Assembly: GCA_910575795.1 (NCBI GenBank)
Contig: CAJTGE010000017.1
Location: forward strand, 1-64,000
Source of the DNA: Clostridiaceae bacterium
GTDB taxonomy: Bacteria; Bacillota; Clostridia; Lachnospirales; Lachnospiraceae
Direction: 5' to 3'
Length of the DNA stretch: 64,000 bases
In this document: one piece after another, positions 1 to 7,129 of the stretch
Position numbering within the stretch: the first letter of the stretch is position 1
Layout: each line of letters opens with the position of its first letter
Translations under genes and position numbers: made by a program
The notes under the pieces: model-generated
What the model saw: only the letters and a program-made list of their open reading frames with translations
Told to the model about the DNA's origin: nothing
The model's database searches: none

Positions 1-18
1 GTGTAAATGACTAAAAAG

Positions 19-82
19 TTATCCCGAATATTTCTCAAAGAAATGCCGCTGTTACTGGCTTTCTTTGAGGTATTCGGGATAA
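19..82 (-). terminator. Long inverted repeat, probable terminator of the Orf9-like gene
   Basis: Left arm 19-43 and right arm 60-82 are almost perfectly complementary: both read TTATCCCGAATA from their outer ends, then CTCAAAGAAA, with a 2-nt slip. Read on the minus strand the stem is followed by CTTTTT, which fits a rho-independent terminator downstream of the minus-strand regulator that ends at 154. A recombinase-related function cannot be excluded because this lies inside mobile DNA. Confidence 0.6.
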
Positions 83-153
83 TCTGACTTTCGGTATAAC
101 CGTTTGTGCGCTCCCCTATACATGGCGCGAAAAAACGGAAGTCGCGCTTTTCC

Positions 154-513
154 TTACGCTCCCTCCGTTTCCTTGGCCGCTTTCATCGCTTGGATTGTGG
201 CTTCAACAATTTTTAGTTCTTTTTCGTCTAACGAGCCCAGCATCGCATCAATCCGTTTTCTGCACTCGCTCCCTTTGTTCTGGGACGGGTAAAAATATTG
301 ATCTACAGATATATCAAACATAGTCACCAGTTGATAAAAGGTATTGAGGCTGGGATGCTGGCCGTCATTCTCATTATACATAATTGTACGTGGTGAACGG
401 TCAACAATATAGGCCAGTTGCTCCTGCGTCATGCCGCTGGCTTCCCGAGCCCGCTTAATGGCCCGTCCTATATCGTGGAAATCAAGTCGTCTTTTATCTT
501 GTTTTATCTTCAT
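154..513 (-). CDS. XRE-family repressor, Tn916 Orf9-like
   Basis: The protein has about 119 residues, with a helix-turn-helix XRE domain at roughly residues 10-70 (RAREASGMTQEQLAYIVDRS then a GQHPSLNTFYQLV helix) and a C-terminal helical segment DEKELKIVEATIQAMK. I place the start at 513, behind a GGTGATG stretch; an in-frame ATG at 543 would add ten residues. Divergent XRE genes of this type sit between the conjugation genes and cargo of Tn916-like elements (Orf9) and repress element transcription. Here it lies divergent from the DUF2089 operon, with an inverted-repeat terminator downstream. The role as element repressor is inferred from position and fold. Confidence 0.8.
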   Translation of the reverse strand: MKIKQDKRRLDFHDIGRAIKRAREASGMTQEQLAYIVDRSPRTIMYNENDGQHPSLNTFYQLVTMFDISVDQYFYPSQNKGSECRKRIDAMLGSLDEKELKIVEATIQAMKAAKETEGA

Positions 514-758
514 AACATCACCTAATGTAATTTTACATTTCATGTGATATTATTTGAACGATTATTTATTTCATAATACCGACTGTTTAATTTCATGGTG
601 GATAATATTTCTTTTTTTGAGCGGTATTGGATAAATTTTCTTACTCGCCAACTTCAGTCTTTAACATTCATCAAAATTTATTCAATCTCCCCTATTGACT
701 TTAATTTTATTTATGGTATACTTAATTATGTTAAAACCGTTAAGAAAGGAGTCTTGAA

Positions 759-1055
759 TTGGAGATTGACAAAATACCACAATGGATACTTGCGTTGGAG
801 CCGGAGGACGCAACATTCCTAAAAAACTTTATTTTGAAATCGGGCTCGCTAAAAGAGATTGCACGATTATACGAAGTTTCTTATCCCACTGTCCGGCTTA
901 GATTAGATAAACTCATTCAAAAAATTGAATTGAGTGACCAAAAGGAGGAAGAGCCGTTTTCAAGCTTTATCAAAGGCTTAGCTGTTGATGCAAAACTTGA
1001 TTTAGAAACAGCAAAAATTATTATTGAAAAATACAAAAAAGAAAAGGAGAAATAA
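759..1055 (+). CDS. DUF2089-family protein
   Basis: The start is TTG at 759, with AAGAAAGGA at 742-750 as ribosome-binding site. The 98-residue protein carries the DUF2089 signature: an acidic N-terminus, then a helix-turn-helix-like SGSLKEIARLYEVSYPTVRL at about residues 28-47, and a Lys/Glu-rich C-terminal helix. The fold suggests DNA binding or modulation of a regulator; no substrate is known. It is the first gene of a compact operon with the membrane protein at 1058 (2-nt gap) and the KTR protein at 1362. It could be a small transcriptional regulator of that membrane protein, which is inference from coupling. Confidence 0.75.
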   Translation: MEIDKIPQWILALEPEDATFLKNFILKSGSLKEIARLYEVSYPTVRLRLDKLIQKIELSDQKEEEPFSSFIKGLAVDAKLDLETAKIIIEKYKKEKEK

Positions 1056-1057
1056 CT

Positions 1058-1345
1058 ATGTTTGACTTGATTATTGGTTTTATTGTTGCAGGGGTGCTGA
1101 TGGTTGCTGAATATCTTCTGTGTACCAAATTGAAAAGTCCTCTTTGGGGAGGAATTATACCCTTACTTATTCTTGGGGGAACAGTCTTTGTCTTTGCTTC
1201 TGGTAAAGTACCAATGGAAACCAGATATTTATTCCCGTTTGTTGTGGTAAATACTTTGTTTTTAGGAAATTGGGGGACAGGCAGGGATAAATATAAAAAA
1301 CTCCAGCAAACTGAACTGGAGAAGATGAAAGCAAAAGATATTTAG
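1058..1345 (+). CDS. Small membrane protein, unrecognised
   Basis: This is a 95-residue protein with three likely membrane segments at about residues 3-20, 30-48 and 58-72, followed by a Lys-rich cytosolic tail (DKYKKLQQTELEKMKAKDI). The ribosome-binding site AAAGGAGAAA precedes the ATG. It is translated directly after the DUF2089 protein, a pairing common in Firmicutes, where the membrane partner is thought to be the functional output. I recognise no catalytic motif and assign no function. Confidence 0.65.
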   Translation: MFDLIIGFIVAGVLMVAEYLLCTKLKSPLWGGIIPLLILGGTVFVFASGKVPMETRYLFPFVVVNTLFLGNWGTGRDKYKKLQQTELEKMKAKDI

Positions 1346-1361
1346 GCAAAGGAGTATTGTT

Positions 1362-1547
1362 TTGAGCGAACAATGGATATTATGTCCTGTTTGCGGCAAT
1401 AAAACGAGATTAAAAATTCGGGAAGATACAGAATTAAAGAATTTTCCGCTGTTTTGTCCGAAGTGCAAACAGGAAGCACTTATCAATATACAAAAATTTA
1501 ATATGTCTGTTATCAAAGAGCCAGACGCGCAGACGCAGAGCCGATAA
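1362..1547 (+). CDS. Cysteine-rich KTR-domain protein of conjugative elements
   Basis: The start is TTG at 1362, behind AAAGGAG. The 61-residue protein has two CxxC knuckles (CPVCGNKTRLKI and CPKCKQEA), giving a four-cysteine zinc ribbon, and the KTR triad that names the family. Such proteins occur in the accessory zone of Tn916-like and other clostridial conjugative transposons, usually near resistance cargo. Function is unknown; nucleic-acid binding is a guess from the zinc ribbon. It closes the three-gene operon and is followed within 140 bp by a terminator. Confidence 0.8.
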   Translation: MSEQWILCPVCGNKTRLKIREDTELKNFPLFCPKCKQEALINIQKFNMSVIKEPDAQTQSR

Positions 1548-1682
1548 CGCAAGAGGTTTTATCCCCTTGTGATTATCGGCTTATTTTTATCTAATGTACG
1601 ACAGTAGCCTGCCCCGCCCGACGGGGAAAGAAAAAAACCGTTGTTGGGCAGGTTGATTCTGTGCGCTCGTTCAATAACTCAG

Positions 1683-1722
1683 CGGCGGTTTTGAAATAAT
1701 TTCAAGCCGCCGTTTTCTTTTT
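1683..1722 (+). terminator. Rho-independent terminator after the KTR gene
   Basis: The stem is CGGCGG-tt-TTGAAAT paired with ATTTCAA-g-CCGCCG (1683-1697 with 1699-1712), followed by GTTTTCTTTTT. A related hairpin with a T-run occupies the matching position in module B at 14957-14990. Confidence 0.8.
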
Positions 1723-1868
1723 GAAAAATAAGAGTACGGAGGGTGTATTAAAGTTGCCCATTTTTAAGGACACGGCGGTATCCGGGAGGTATCGTTATGT
1801 CCTTATTTACTGTTCGACCCCCTAACCTGTTAAAAAAAGCCCACCGCCTAAATGGGAGCAGTACGGCT

Positions 1869-1895
1869 ATGAATATGAAATATACCAGTACATAA
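1869..1895 (+). CDS. Putative 8-residue leader peptide
   Basis: The ATG at 1869 opens MNMKYTST and stops at TAA. GGGAG at 1854-1858 is a plausible ribosome-binding site. The peptide ends 18 nt before a strong terminator. The same arrangement, with a peptide MSMNYIV, is found at 15129 in module B, and the upstream sequence TTAAAAAAAGCC is shared. A leader peptide plus terminator is the architecture of the tet(M) leader of Tn916, so ribosome-coupled attenuation is the working idea. The peptide itself is unproven. Confidence 0.4.
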   Translation: MNMKYTST

Positions 1896-1913
1896 ATGAA
1901 TATATAACTTCGT

Positions 1914-1950
1914 GCGTCTGTGCGACCTTGTGTCGCCCAGGCGCTTTTTT
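1914..1950 (+). terminator. Attenuator terminator ahead of the sigma-like gene
   Basis: GCGTCTG-t-GCGAC pairs with GTCGC-c-CAGGCGC (one T-G wobble), loop CTTGT, followed immediately by six T residues. It lies between the leader peptide and the sigma-like gene at 2069, so read-through would be needed for expression of that gene from upstream. Confidence 0.75.
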
Positions 1951-1953
1951 GTA

Positions 1954-1976
1954 CTTTGGGACAAATAGTCCCAAGG
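1954..1976 (+). repeat. Near-palindromic site, copy 1 of 3
   Basis: The site reads CTTTGGGACAAATAGTCCCAAGG, arms CTTTGGGAC and GTCCCAAGG around AAATA. It matches copies at 2812-2834 and 3208-3230, with consensus GRGACAAWWKGTCCCRAGG. All three lie in leader or promoter regions of module A, suggesting an operator or an RNA hairpin element. Confidence 0.55.
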
Positions 1977-2012
1977 TGCAGGGCGGCTCCCCCAGGTGTC
2001 GCTCCCCACCGC

Positions 2013-2060
2013 CCTCCATATCGTTTCCGGGCAACCCAACCACAAAAAACGATATGGAGG
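2013..2060 (+). promoter_or_regulatory. 14-bp hairpin burying the Shine-Dalgarno of the sigma-like gene
   Basis: CCTCCATATCGTTT at 2013-2026 is the exact reverse complement of AAACGATATGGAGG at 2047-2060, with a 20-nt loop. The right arm contains the GGAGG ribosome-binding site of the gene whose ATG is at 2069. In the folded RNA the site would be inaccessible, giving translational repression unless the hairpin is opened. Confidence 0.75.
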
Positions 2061-2068
2061 TACATACA

Positions 2069-2491
2069 ATGACTATCATCAATTTGCGCGACTTTTACTA
2101 CTGGTACACCCAGGATGAATATATGGAAGTTTCTGATGATGTGGCCGAGGCGCTCCGGGCCAGTGTCCGCTACGAGGCGGCCTATACCGAGCGGGCCCGC
2201 TACAACAAGGCATACTATTCCTTGGATGCGGATGACGGCATCGAATATTCCGCCTGCCTGCACGAGCTCACCCCGGACGAGGTTCTGGAGCTCAAGGAGC
2301 GGTTCTGCCGTCTGTGGAACGCGCTGAACAGCCTGCCGGAAACCCAAGGCCGGAGGGTGGATGCTCACTTTATCCTCGGCATGACCTACCGGGAGATTGC
2401 CAAAGCCGAGGGCGTGGATAAGAGCGCGGTGCGGCGCTCCGTTCTCAGCGGCATCGCACAGATGAAAAAATATTTGAGAAAAAATCCGTGA
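2069..2491 (+). CDS. Sigma-70 region 4-like regulator of mobile element A
   Basis: This is a 140-residue protein. I chose the ATG at 2069 because GATATGGAGG ends 8 nt upstream; an upstream in-frame extension has no support. The C-terminal half has a sigma region 4-type helix-turn-helix (HFILGMTYREIAKAEGVDKS then AVRRSVLSGIAQMKKYL, about residues 100-137). The position, before the recombination genes and after an attenuator, matches Orf7 of Tn916, which activates element functions. The AT-poor coding sequence differs from the AT-rich 1-1.55 kb region. Likely role: activation of downstream excision genes; this is inferred. Confidence 0.7.
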   Translation: MTIINLRDFYYWYTQDEYMEVSDDVAEALRASVRYEAAYTERARYNKAYYSLDADDGIEYSACLHELTPDEVLELKERFCRLWNALNSLPETQGRRVDAHFILGMTYREIAKAEGVDKSAVRRSVLSGIAQMKKYLRKNP

Positions 2492-2587
2492 TTGCCGTCT
2501 CCATTTGCTCCATTTTTCTGGTGGTATATGAGAGGAAGTTTTTTCTTCTCCACAACTGAATAGCGGGCGGCCCCGGGTGAACGCGGG

Positions 2588-2799
2588 GAGCCGGGCGGCG
2601 GGTGCGCTATGACTTCTCCCACGGGAGGACGAGCGACCAACACCACCGCCGCGAGTGGGGAACCTGCCAGCCCCACGGCCACGATCCGCGAGGGACAAGC
2701 TGGCCGCTTGCCGCTTGGGGCCGCCGCACAAAACAAGGGAACGCCGGGCCGCTACCTGCTGTCTTTTGACGGGCCAAACATACGGGCCCGGCGTTTCCT
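2588..2799 (+). ncRNA. Putative structured RNA, module A copy
   Basis: The 20-mer GAGCCGGGCGGCGGGTGCGC at 2588-2607 recurs exactly at 16185-16204 in module B, followed in both by ATGA and later by GAGCGACCAACACCA. Pairings seen here: an outer stem GGCGG..GGTG with CACC..CCGCC, a hairpin CTCCC/GGGAG (2616-2627), a hairpin GTGGGG/CCCCAC (2655-2676), and a 15-bp stem 2736-2750 with 2785-2799 (one wobble). The B copy keeps the stems with different bases. It lies between the sigma-like gene and the DUF6870 gene. I cannot name a known RNA family for it. Confidence 0.55.
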
Positions 2800-2811
2800 C
2801 TTTCAAACAAG

Positions 2812-2834
2812 TTTGAGACAATTTGTCCCGAGGT
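2812..2834 (+). repeat. Near-palindromic site, copy 2 of 3
   Basis: GTTTGAGACAATTTGTCCCGAGG shares GAGACAA..TGTCCCGAGG with copy 3 and has the same GAC/GTC dyad as copy 1. It sits in the leader of the DUF6870 gene; the right arm can also pair with GGGGACA just downstream. Confidence 0.55.
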
Positions 2835-2917
2835 GGGGACAGGCCAAAGGGCAGCACTTTCGCGGTGCTGTCCTTTCGCGTTTCCCCACAACCCAAAACG
2901 CAAAAGGAGGTTTTACC

Positions 2918-3184
2918 GTGAGACTGACCGCACAAGAACTGGAACAAATGAAAAGCGTGAACATCGGCGCGGTGAGCGCGGATGCGCTGGCTGACGTGAG
3001 CGGTATGGCCTTTGACCGCACCCTCCCCCGGGAGGAGCGGCTGGCCCGGTTCGTAAAACGGGCCGTCAATCCCTACTGCTTTAGCGTGGGCGGCGTGGGC
3101 GTGAAAATCGAATTTGCCGAGGGCGGCCCCTCCCTGCAGGAGACGCTGACCGCCTTTCTTATCCGGCAAAAGAGTGGGCTGTAA
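2918..3184 (+). CDS. DUF6870-family mobile-element protein
   Basis: The start is GTG at 2918 with a strong AAAAGGAGG 7 nt upstream. The 88-residue protein opens RLTAQELEQMKSVNIGAVSA and contains the conserved pattern LPREERLARFVKRAVNPYCF followed by GVGVKIEFAEGGPSLQETL. Proteins of this type are frequent next to recombinase genes in clostridial conjugative elements. Function is unknown; a role in excision or its control is guessed from the position directly before the recombinase. The leader holds an extra hairpin, GGCAGCAC paired with GTGCTGTC, at about 2850-2872. Confidence 0.65.
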   Translation: MRLTAQELEQMKSVNIGAVSADALADVSGMAFDRTLPREERLARFVKRAVNPYCFSVGGVGVKIEFAEGGPSLQETLTAFLIRQKSGL

Positions 3185-3207
3185 CTGCTGTTGCGGCCCG
3201 TTCCTAC

Positions 3208-3230
3208 TTCGAGACAAAATGTCCCGAGGC
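3208..3230 (+). repeat. Near-palindromic site, copy 3 of 3
   Basis: CTTCGAGACAAAATGTCCCGAGG ends about 12 nt before the -35 box of the recombinase promoter (3241), a position suited to an activator or repressor site. Confidence 0.55.
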
Positions 3231-3240
3231 ATCGACATCC

Positions 3241-3269
3241 TTGTTGATTGCCCCGGGCAGAGGTATAAT
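3241..3269 (+). promoter_or_regulatory. Promoter of the serine recombinase
   Basis: TTGTTG at 3241-3246 and TATAAT at 3264-3269 are separated by 17 nt. The recombinase ATG is at 3301 behind GGAAGGAGGAACA. Confidence 0.7.
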
Positions 3270-3300
3270 ATAAGTGTAATGTGATAGGGAAGGAGGAACA

Positions 3301-4986
3301 ATGGCACGAACAAAAAACAGAGGGTATCAGCAAACTTTGACCCCTACCTATACGGCCCGGCTCTGGAAAATGGGCGGCTACATCCGGCTTTCCCGAGAGG
3401 ATTTACAGAAAATCAACCGGGGGCTTGACGATAGCAACAGCGTGAAAAACCAGCGCGACATTCTCAATGATTTTCACTTCAACCATGCGGAAGAATTTGA
3501 AAGCTACACCGAGTATGTGGATGACGGCCACACGGGAACCGATACGGAGCGCGAAAGTTTCCAGCGACTTTTAGGGGATGTGATGAGCGGGAAAATCAAC
3601 TGCGTTGTGGTGAAAGACCTTTCCCGTTTCGCCCGGAATTACAGCGACGCTGGCAGTCTGATTGACAACCTTTTTGTGCAGATGGGCGTCCGCTTTATCA
3701 GCTTGGCCGAGGGCGTGGACAGCTACCTAAACCCGGATAGCGTGAACAGCATTATCGTTCCGATAACAAACGTGATGAACGACCAGTATTGTTATCAGAC
3801 CTCAAAGAAAATCCGGCAGGTTTTCGATTACAAGCGGCGCAACGGCCAGTACATAGGCTCTTTTGCTCCCTACGGCTACATAAAAGACCCCAAAGACAAG
3901 CACCAGCTAATCGTTGACCCGGAGGCCGCTGAAACCGTCAAAAAGATATACGAGATGTGCCTGCAAGGTACGGCCAAACTTCAAATTGTGATGTATCTGA
4001 ACGACCACGGCATACCCAGCCCCACGGCATACAGAAAGCTAAAGGGCCTGCCCTACTCCCCGGCTATATCGGACGCTCCCATGTGGGGGAACAAGATTAT
4101 AACGGATATTCTCAGAAATCCTATTTACACCGGGGATTTAGTACAGGGCCGCCGCCGGGTGAAAAGCTACAAGGTACACCAGATTGAGGCTGTGCCGGAG
4201 GATGAATGGGTGCGCATCCCCGATACCCACGAGGCCATCATCACCCACGAAACCTTTGACCGGGTGCAGGAACTTCTGAAACGTGACACCCGGACGGCCC
4301 CTAAAAAGCGGGAGCTCCATTTATTCAGCGGCTTTCTGAGGTGCGCTGACTGCGGCAAGGCCGTGACCCGGAGCCAGAGCGGGAAGAATGTTTATTATTC
4401 CTGCTCCACTTACAAGAAACGCTCCCGTACAGCCTGCACCATGCACTCTATCAAGCACAAACGTCTGGAGGCCGCCGTTCTGTTCGCTATTCAGTATCAA
4501 GTGAGCACCGCCGTTTCCTATTCGGAAATAGTAGCCCATATCAATGCGGCTCCACTGAAAAAAAGTCAATCCCACCGCCTTAACGACCAGATAGCCGCAA
4601 AGGAAAAGGAATTGACGAAAATTACCCGCTATAAGCAGTCACTGTATCAAGACTGGAAAGACGGGGAAATCACCCAGCAGGAATACCGGGAAATGAAAGC
4701 CGATTATGAACGGCAGGCCGCTGGGCTCTCGGATTTGCTGGCCCGGCTGACGGCTGAACGGAAAGAGCTCTCAAACGGCGTTGACCAGCAGCATCCCGCG
4801 CTGGTAGCCTTTGCGAAATATCAGAACATCGAAAAGCTGACCCGCGAAATTCTGATTGAGCTGGTAGACCATATCAAGGTTTACGAAAACGGCAATATCA
4901 GTGTTCACTTTAAGTTTGCGGACGAGTTCCGCCGGATTGCCGAGTATATTGAAATCAACACCACTGACACCGCCGAGGCGGGCTGA
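3301..4986 (+). CDS. Large serine recombinase (TnpX/TndX type)
   Basis: This 561-residue site-specific recombinase would integrate and excise module A. A resolvase catalytic domain spans about residues 23-175, with GGYIRLSRED placing the nucleophile at Ser31 and a DLSRFARN motif. A recombinase domain follows at about 190-310 (FAPYGYIKDP, GNKIITDILRNPIYTG), then a zinc ribbon at about 345-385 (CADCGK..YYSCSTY..AC) and a coiled coil at about 425-490. Length and order match large serine recombinases of Tn4451/Tn5397-like elements. It has its own promoter and ends 105 bp before the module B terminator. Attachment sites are not identifiable without an empty-site sequence. Confidence 0.92.
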   Translation: MARTKNRGYQQTLTPTYTARLWKMGGYIRLSREDLQKINRGLDDSNSVKNQRDILNDFHFNHAEEFESYTEYVDDGHTGTDTERESFQRLLGDVMSGKINCVVVKDLSRFARNYSDAGSLIDNLFVQMGVRFISLAEGVDSYLNPDSVNSIIVPITNVMNDQYCYQTSKKIRQVFDYKRRNGQYIGSFAPYGYIKDPKDKHQLIVDPEAAETVKKIYEMCLQGTAKLQIVMYLNDHGIPSPTAYRKLKGLPYSPAISDAPMWGNKIITDILRNPIYTGDLVQGRRRVKSYKVHQIEAVPEDEWVRIPDTHEAIITHETFDRVQELLKRDTRTAPKKRELHLFSGFLRCADCGKAVTRSQSGKNVYYSCSTYKKRSRTACTMHSIKHKRLEAAVLFAIQYQVSTAVSYSEIVAHINAAPLKKSQSHRLNDQIAAKEKELTKITRYKQSLYQDWKDGEITQQEYREMKADYERQAAGLSDLLARLTAERKELSNGVDQQHPALVAFAKYQNIEKLTREILIELVDHIKVYENGNISVHFKFADEFRRIAEYIEINTTDTAEAG

Positions 4987-5090
4987 CCCCCGCCAAAGCA
5001 TAAAATCCTTTTGACAGTGTGTTTTCCTAATAAAACGCAATCTTATGCTTGCTACGTTACCGTTTCTACGTCTATAAGGCGTTTCCGCCA

Positions 5091-5117
5091 CAAAAAAATG
5101 CCCGCCAAATGCGGGCT
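5091..5117 (-). terminator. Terminator of the second XRE gene
   Basis: On the minus strand AGCCCGC-atttg-GCGGGC is followed by ATTTTTTT. It lies 46 bp beyond the stop of the XRE gene at 5163. Confidence 0.75.
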
Positions 5118-5162
5118 GGAAGCGATAAAAGCACAAAAAATAGAGAACGCTTTTCACGTCCT

Positions 5163-5507
5163 CTACTCTTTGATTTTGATAGCTCCGTCAATGGCTCCCT
5201 CGATAATCGGCAAATACGGTTCGGGACACAGCTTTAATTTGTGGCCGACCCTCTGGCGCTGTTCGCTGCCCTCTGGCTCTGCTTCCGGGTGGAAGTAGCG
5301 TTCTATGGGGAGCTTGCATATCCTCGCCAGCTCATAAAGTACCGGGACGCTGGGAAGATCGCCGCTGTTTTCTATATTTGCAAGATACCGGGGATCAATA
5401 CTGACTTGTTCAGCCAATGCCCTGCGGGACAATCCCAATGCTTTCCGCGCTTCTTTGATGTCCGCTCCAAGCGTTTCAAAACCGGGATATTCTGTTCCTT
5501 TCGCCAT
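5163..5507 (-). CDS. XRE-family repressor, Orf9-like (module B)
   Basis: The protein has 114 residues. The XRE helix-turn-helix at about residues 13-70 contains LGLSRRALAEQVSIDPRYLA followed by NIENSGDLPSVPVLYELA, very close to the DPRYLxNIENxG pattern of Tn916 Orf9. The C-terminal third is element-specific (LPIIEGAIDGAIKIKE). It is transcribed away from the cargo, as Orf9 is. Directly upstream, ATAGTTCATACTAT at 5531-5544 is an imperfect palindrome that could be its own operator. It probably represses transfer and recombination functions of module B. Confidence 0.85.
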   Translation of the reverse strand: MAKGTEYPGFETLGADIKEARKALGLSRRALAEQVSIDPRYLANIENSGDLPSVPVLYELARICKLPIERYFHPEAEPEGSEQRQRVGHKLKLCPEPYLPIIEGAIDGAIKIKE

Positions 5508-5530
5508 ATCATTTTTCCCCTTTACATTGT

Positions 5531-5544
5531 ATAGTTCATACTAT
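5531..5544 (-). promoter_or_regulatory. Putative operator of the module B XRE repressor
   Basis: ATAGTTCATACTAT has arms ATAGT and ACTAT and overlaps a TACAAT-like -10 on the minus strand, 24 bp upstream of the start. Autorepression is inferred from this overlap only. Confidence 0.35.
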
Positions 5545-5606
5545 GCGCGGGGAATGACGTAATATGCACTTTTATTACAGTTTATAATTCCTGTTGTTGT
5601 GTCAAC

Positions 5607-7016
5607 TCAAATGATAAATTCCTCCCGCTGGATCACCGTCTGATTTTCCTTTATAAGCGTTTGAATAATCTGCAAACCGTTTTCCAGATCGGCCATTGTC
5701 CGGGGGGAGCAGGTAGCCAGCCGGATCGCGGCGAATTGGGCGGTATTCCCCACCGCAAAACGGTCTGAACACAATACCTTTACGCCGTGATTTTTTGCCT
5801 GCACTTCAAAGTTGTAGCCGTTGCAGCCTGCGGGGAGCGGAAGCCACCTAAAGAAGCTGTACGGATTCGTTGGCGGCTGTTCTGGAAAGTATCTGGTATA
5901 CAGGCGGCCCCGTTCCTCTGACAGCATACACTTCTTGTCGATGATCTCCCGCGCGGCCCCGCCTGCAATCAGCTCACTTGCAATCTCCGCGTTGAGCAGC
6001 GGGATTTTCAGGTTAATGTTATTGGCCGTATTCAAAAAGGTTTTCTGGAAGCGGTGCGGAAACACCAGATAAGCGATCCGCAGCCCGGCAGACAGGGATT
6101 TTGAAATTCCGTGCAGGTAAATGGTGTGCGCGGGGATCATGGTTGCCATCGGCGGGATTTTATCGTCCGCGATAAAGCCGTAGGTATCATCTTCAATCAG
6201 AACCATGTCCTGACTGCTGATAATCTGGCTGATTGCTTTCCGGCGCTCTGACGGCATGGTGATCCCCGTGGGATTTGTGCAGGAGGGCATTAAATAAATC
6301 CCCTTTATTTCATGCAGCTTCCTCTGCTTTTCCAGCGCGTCCGGCAGCATACCCTGTCCGTCGGCCTCTATCGGTATCAACTGGATATTAAGCTGCTTTG
6401 CAAGAGTGATGAAATTGGAATAAGTATAGGTATCAGTGGCAATCTTATCTCCGGCCCGAAACAGGGAAAGAAGCGCAATCGCCAGCGCGTTTTGTGTACC
6501 GGACGTTAAAATAATATCCTCCATAGCGGCGTTGATCTGGAACTCGGCAAGCCATTTCTGCGCGACCTGTTTATGGTGGGCTGTCCCCAAGGTAAAGCTG
6601 AACTCAAATAGCTTTTCCGACTTCGGGCCTTGCAGGATTGCCCGTGCGGTATCGGCCACAATGGAATTGAACTGATAGTAGGGCTTGATGGGGCCAAGGT
6701 CTATGTACTCCGCTTCCTCCTGCGTGTCTGGATTCGGCAGGGCCGCATTGGGGGAAACATACGTTCCGCTTCCCACCGCCGCATAGATTAAGCCTTTTGT
6801 TTCGCACAGCTTAAAGGCGCGGGTGATGGTACTTAAATTCACGTCCAGAAAGTCCGCTAATTCCCGCTGCGGCGGCAGCTTTGTTTTGGGCGGAAGCCTC
6901 CCGCTTAAAATGTCCTGTTCCAAAAGCTCTGAAAGGGATATATACATCGGGAATTTTAACAGGGCCTTGCTCGGCTTCCATGTAAGCGGATAATCTTCAA
7001 ACGAGTTTACAGGCAT
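5607..7016 (-). CDS. MocR-type PLP-dependent transcriptional regulator
   Basis: The protein has 469 residues from the ATG at 7016, chosen because AAGGAGGTGCGCT precedes it; an upstream ATG would add 21 residues without a binding site. An N-terminal GntR winged helix lies at about residues 22-90 (ILSGRLPPKTKLPPQRELA, then NLSTITRAFKLCETKGLI). A fold-type I aminotransferase domain follows (SGTQNALAIALLSLFRAGD, PSCTNPTGITMP, IEDDTYGF, and HGISKSLSAGLRIAY with the PLP lysine). MocR proteins sense amino acids or vitamins through PLP. It is divergent from the Lrp/aminotransferase operon and probably controls it. Confidence 0.88.
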   Translation of the reverse strand: MPVNSFEDYPLTWKPSKALLKFPMYISLSELLEQDILSGRLPPKTKLPPQRELADFLDVNLSTITRAFKLCETKGLIYAAVGSGTYVSPNAALPNPDTQEEAEYIDLGPIKPYYQFNSIVADTARAILQGPKSEKLFEFSFTLGTAHHKQVAQKWLAEFQINAAMEDIILTSGTQNALAIALLSLFRAGDKIATDTYTYSNFITLAKQLNIQLIPIEADGQGMLPDALEKQRKLHEIKGIYLMPSCTNPTGITMPSERRKAISQIISSQDMVLIEDDTYGFIADDKIPPMATMIPAHTIYLHGISKSLSAGLRIAYLVFPHRFQKTFLNTANNINLKIPLLNAEIASELIAGGAAREIIDKKCMLSEERGRLYTRYFPEQPPTNPYSFFRWLPLPAGCNGYNFEVQAKNHGVKVLCSDRFAVGNTAQFAAIRLATCSPRTMADLENGLQIIQTLIKENQTVIQREEFII

Positions 7017-7050
7017 AGCGCACCTCCTTAAAAACATTGTCTTGCATACA

Positions 7051-7079
7051 ATTCTACTATTGAAACCGTACAAAGTCAA
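7051..7079 (-). promoter_or_regulatory. Promoter of the MocR gene
   Basis: On the minus strand TTGACT (7079-7074) and TAGAAT (7056-7051) are 17 nt apart. A plus-strand TATAAT at 7089-7094 lies next to it, so the two divergent promoters share about 110 bp. Confidence 0.65.
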
Positions 7080-7129
7080 TGCTACTGTTATAATTGTTAT
7101 GATTATATGCAGCGCAAGGAGGTAAGAAC

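Noticed and set aside
595..822. 75-codon plus-strand frame before the DUF2089 gene
   Set aside because: No ribosome-binding site, and it overlaps the well-supported TTG start at 759.
2013..2060. Hairpin as an intrinsic terminator
   Set aside because: No T-run follows; overlap with GGAGG fits translational control better.
1748..3313. 521-codon minus-strand open frame
   Set aside because: It runs antisense through the sigma-like gene, the RNA candidate and the DUF6870 gene, all of which have their own signals. Its translation is low-complexity Arg/Pro/Gly sequence without domains.
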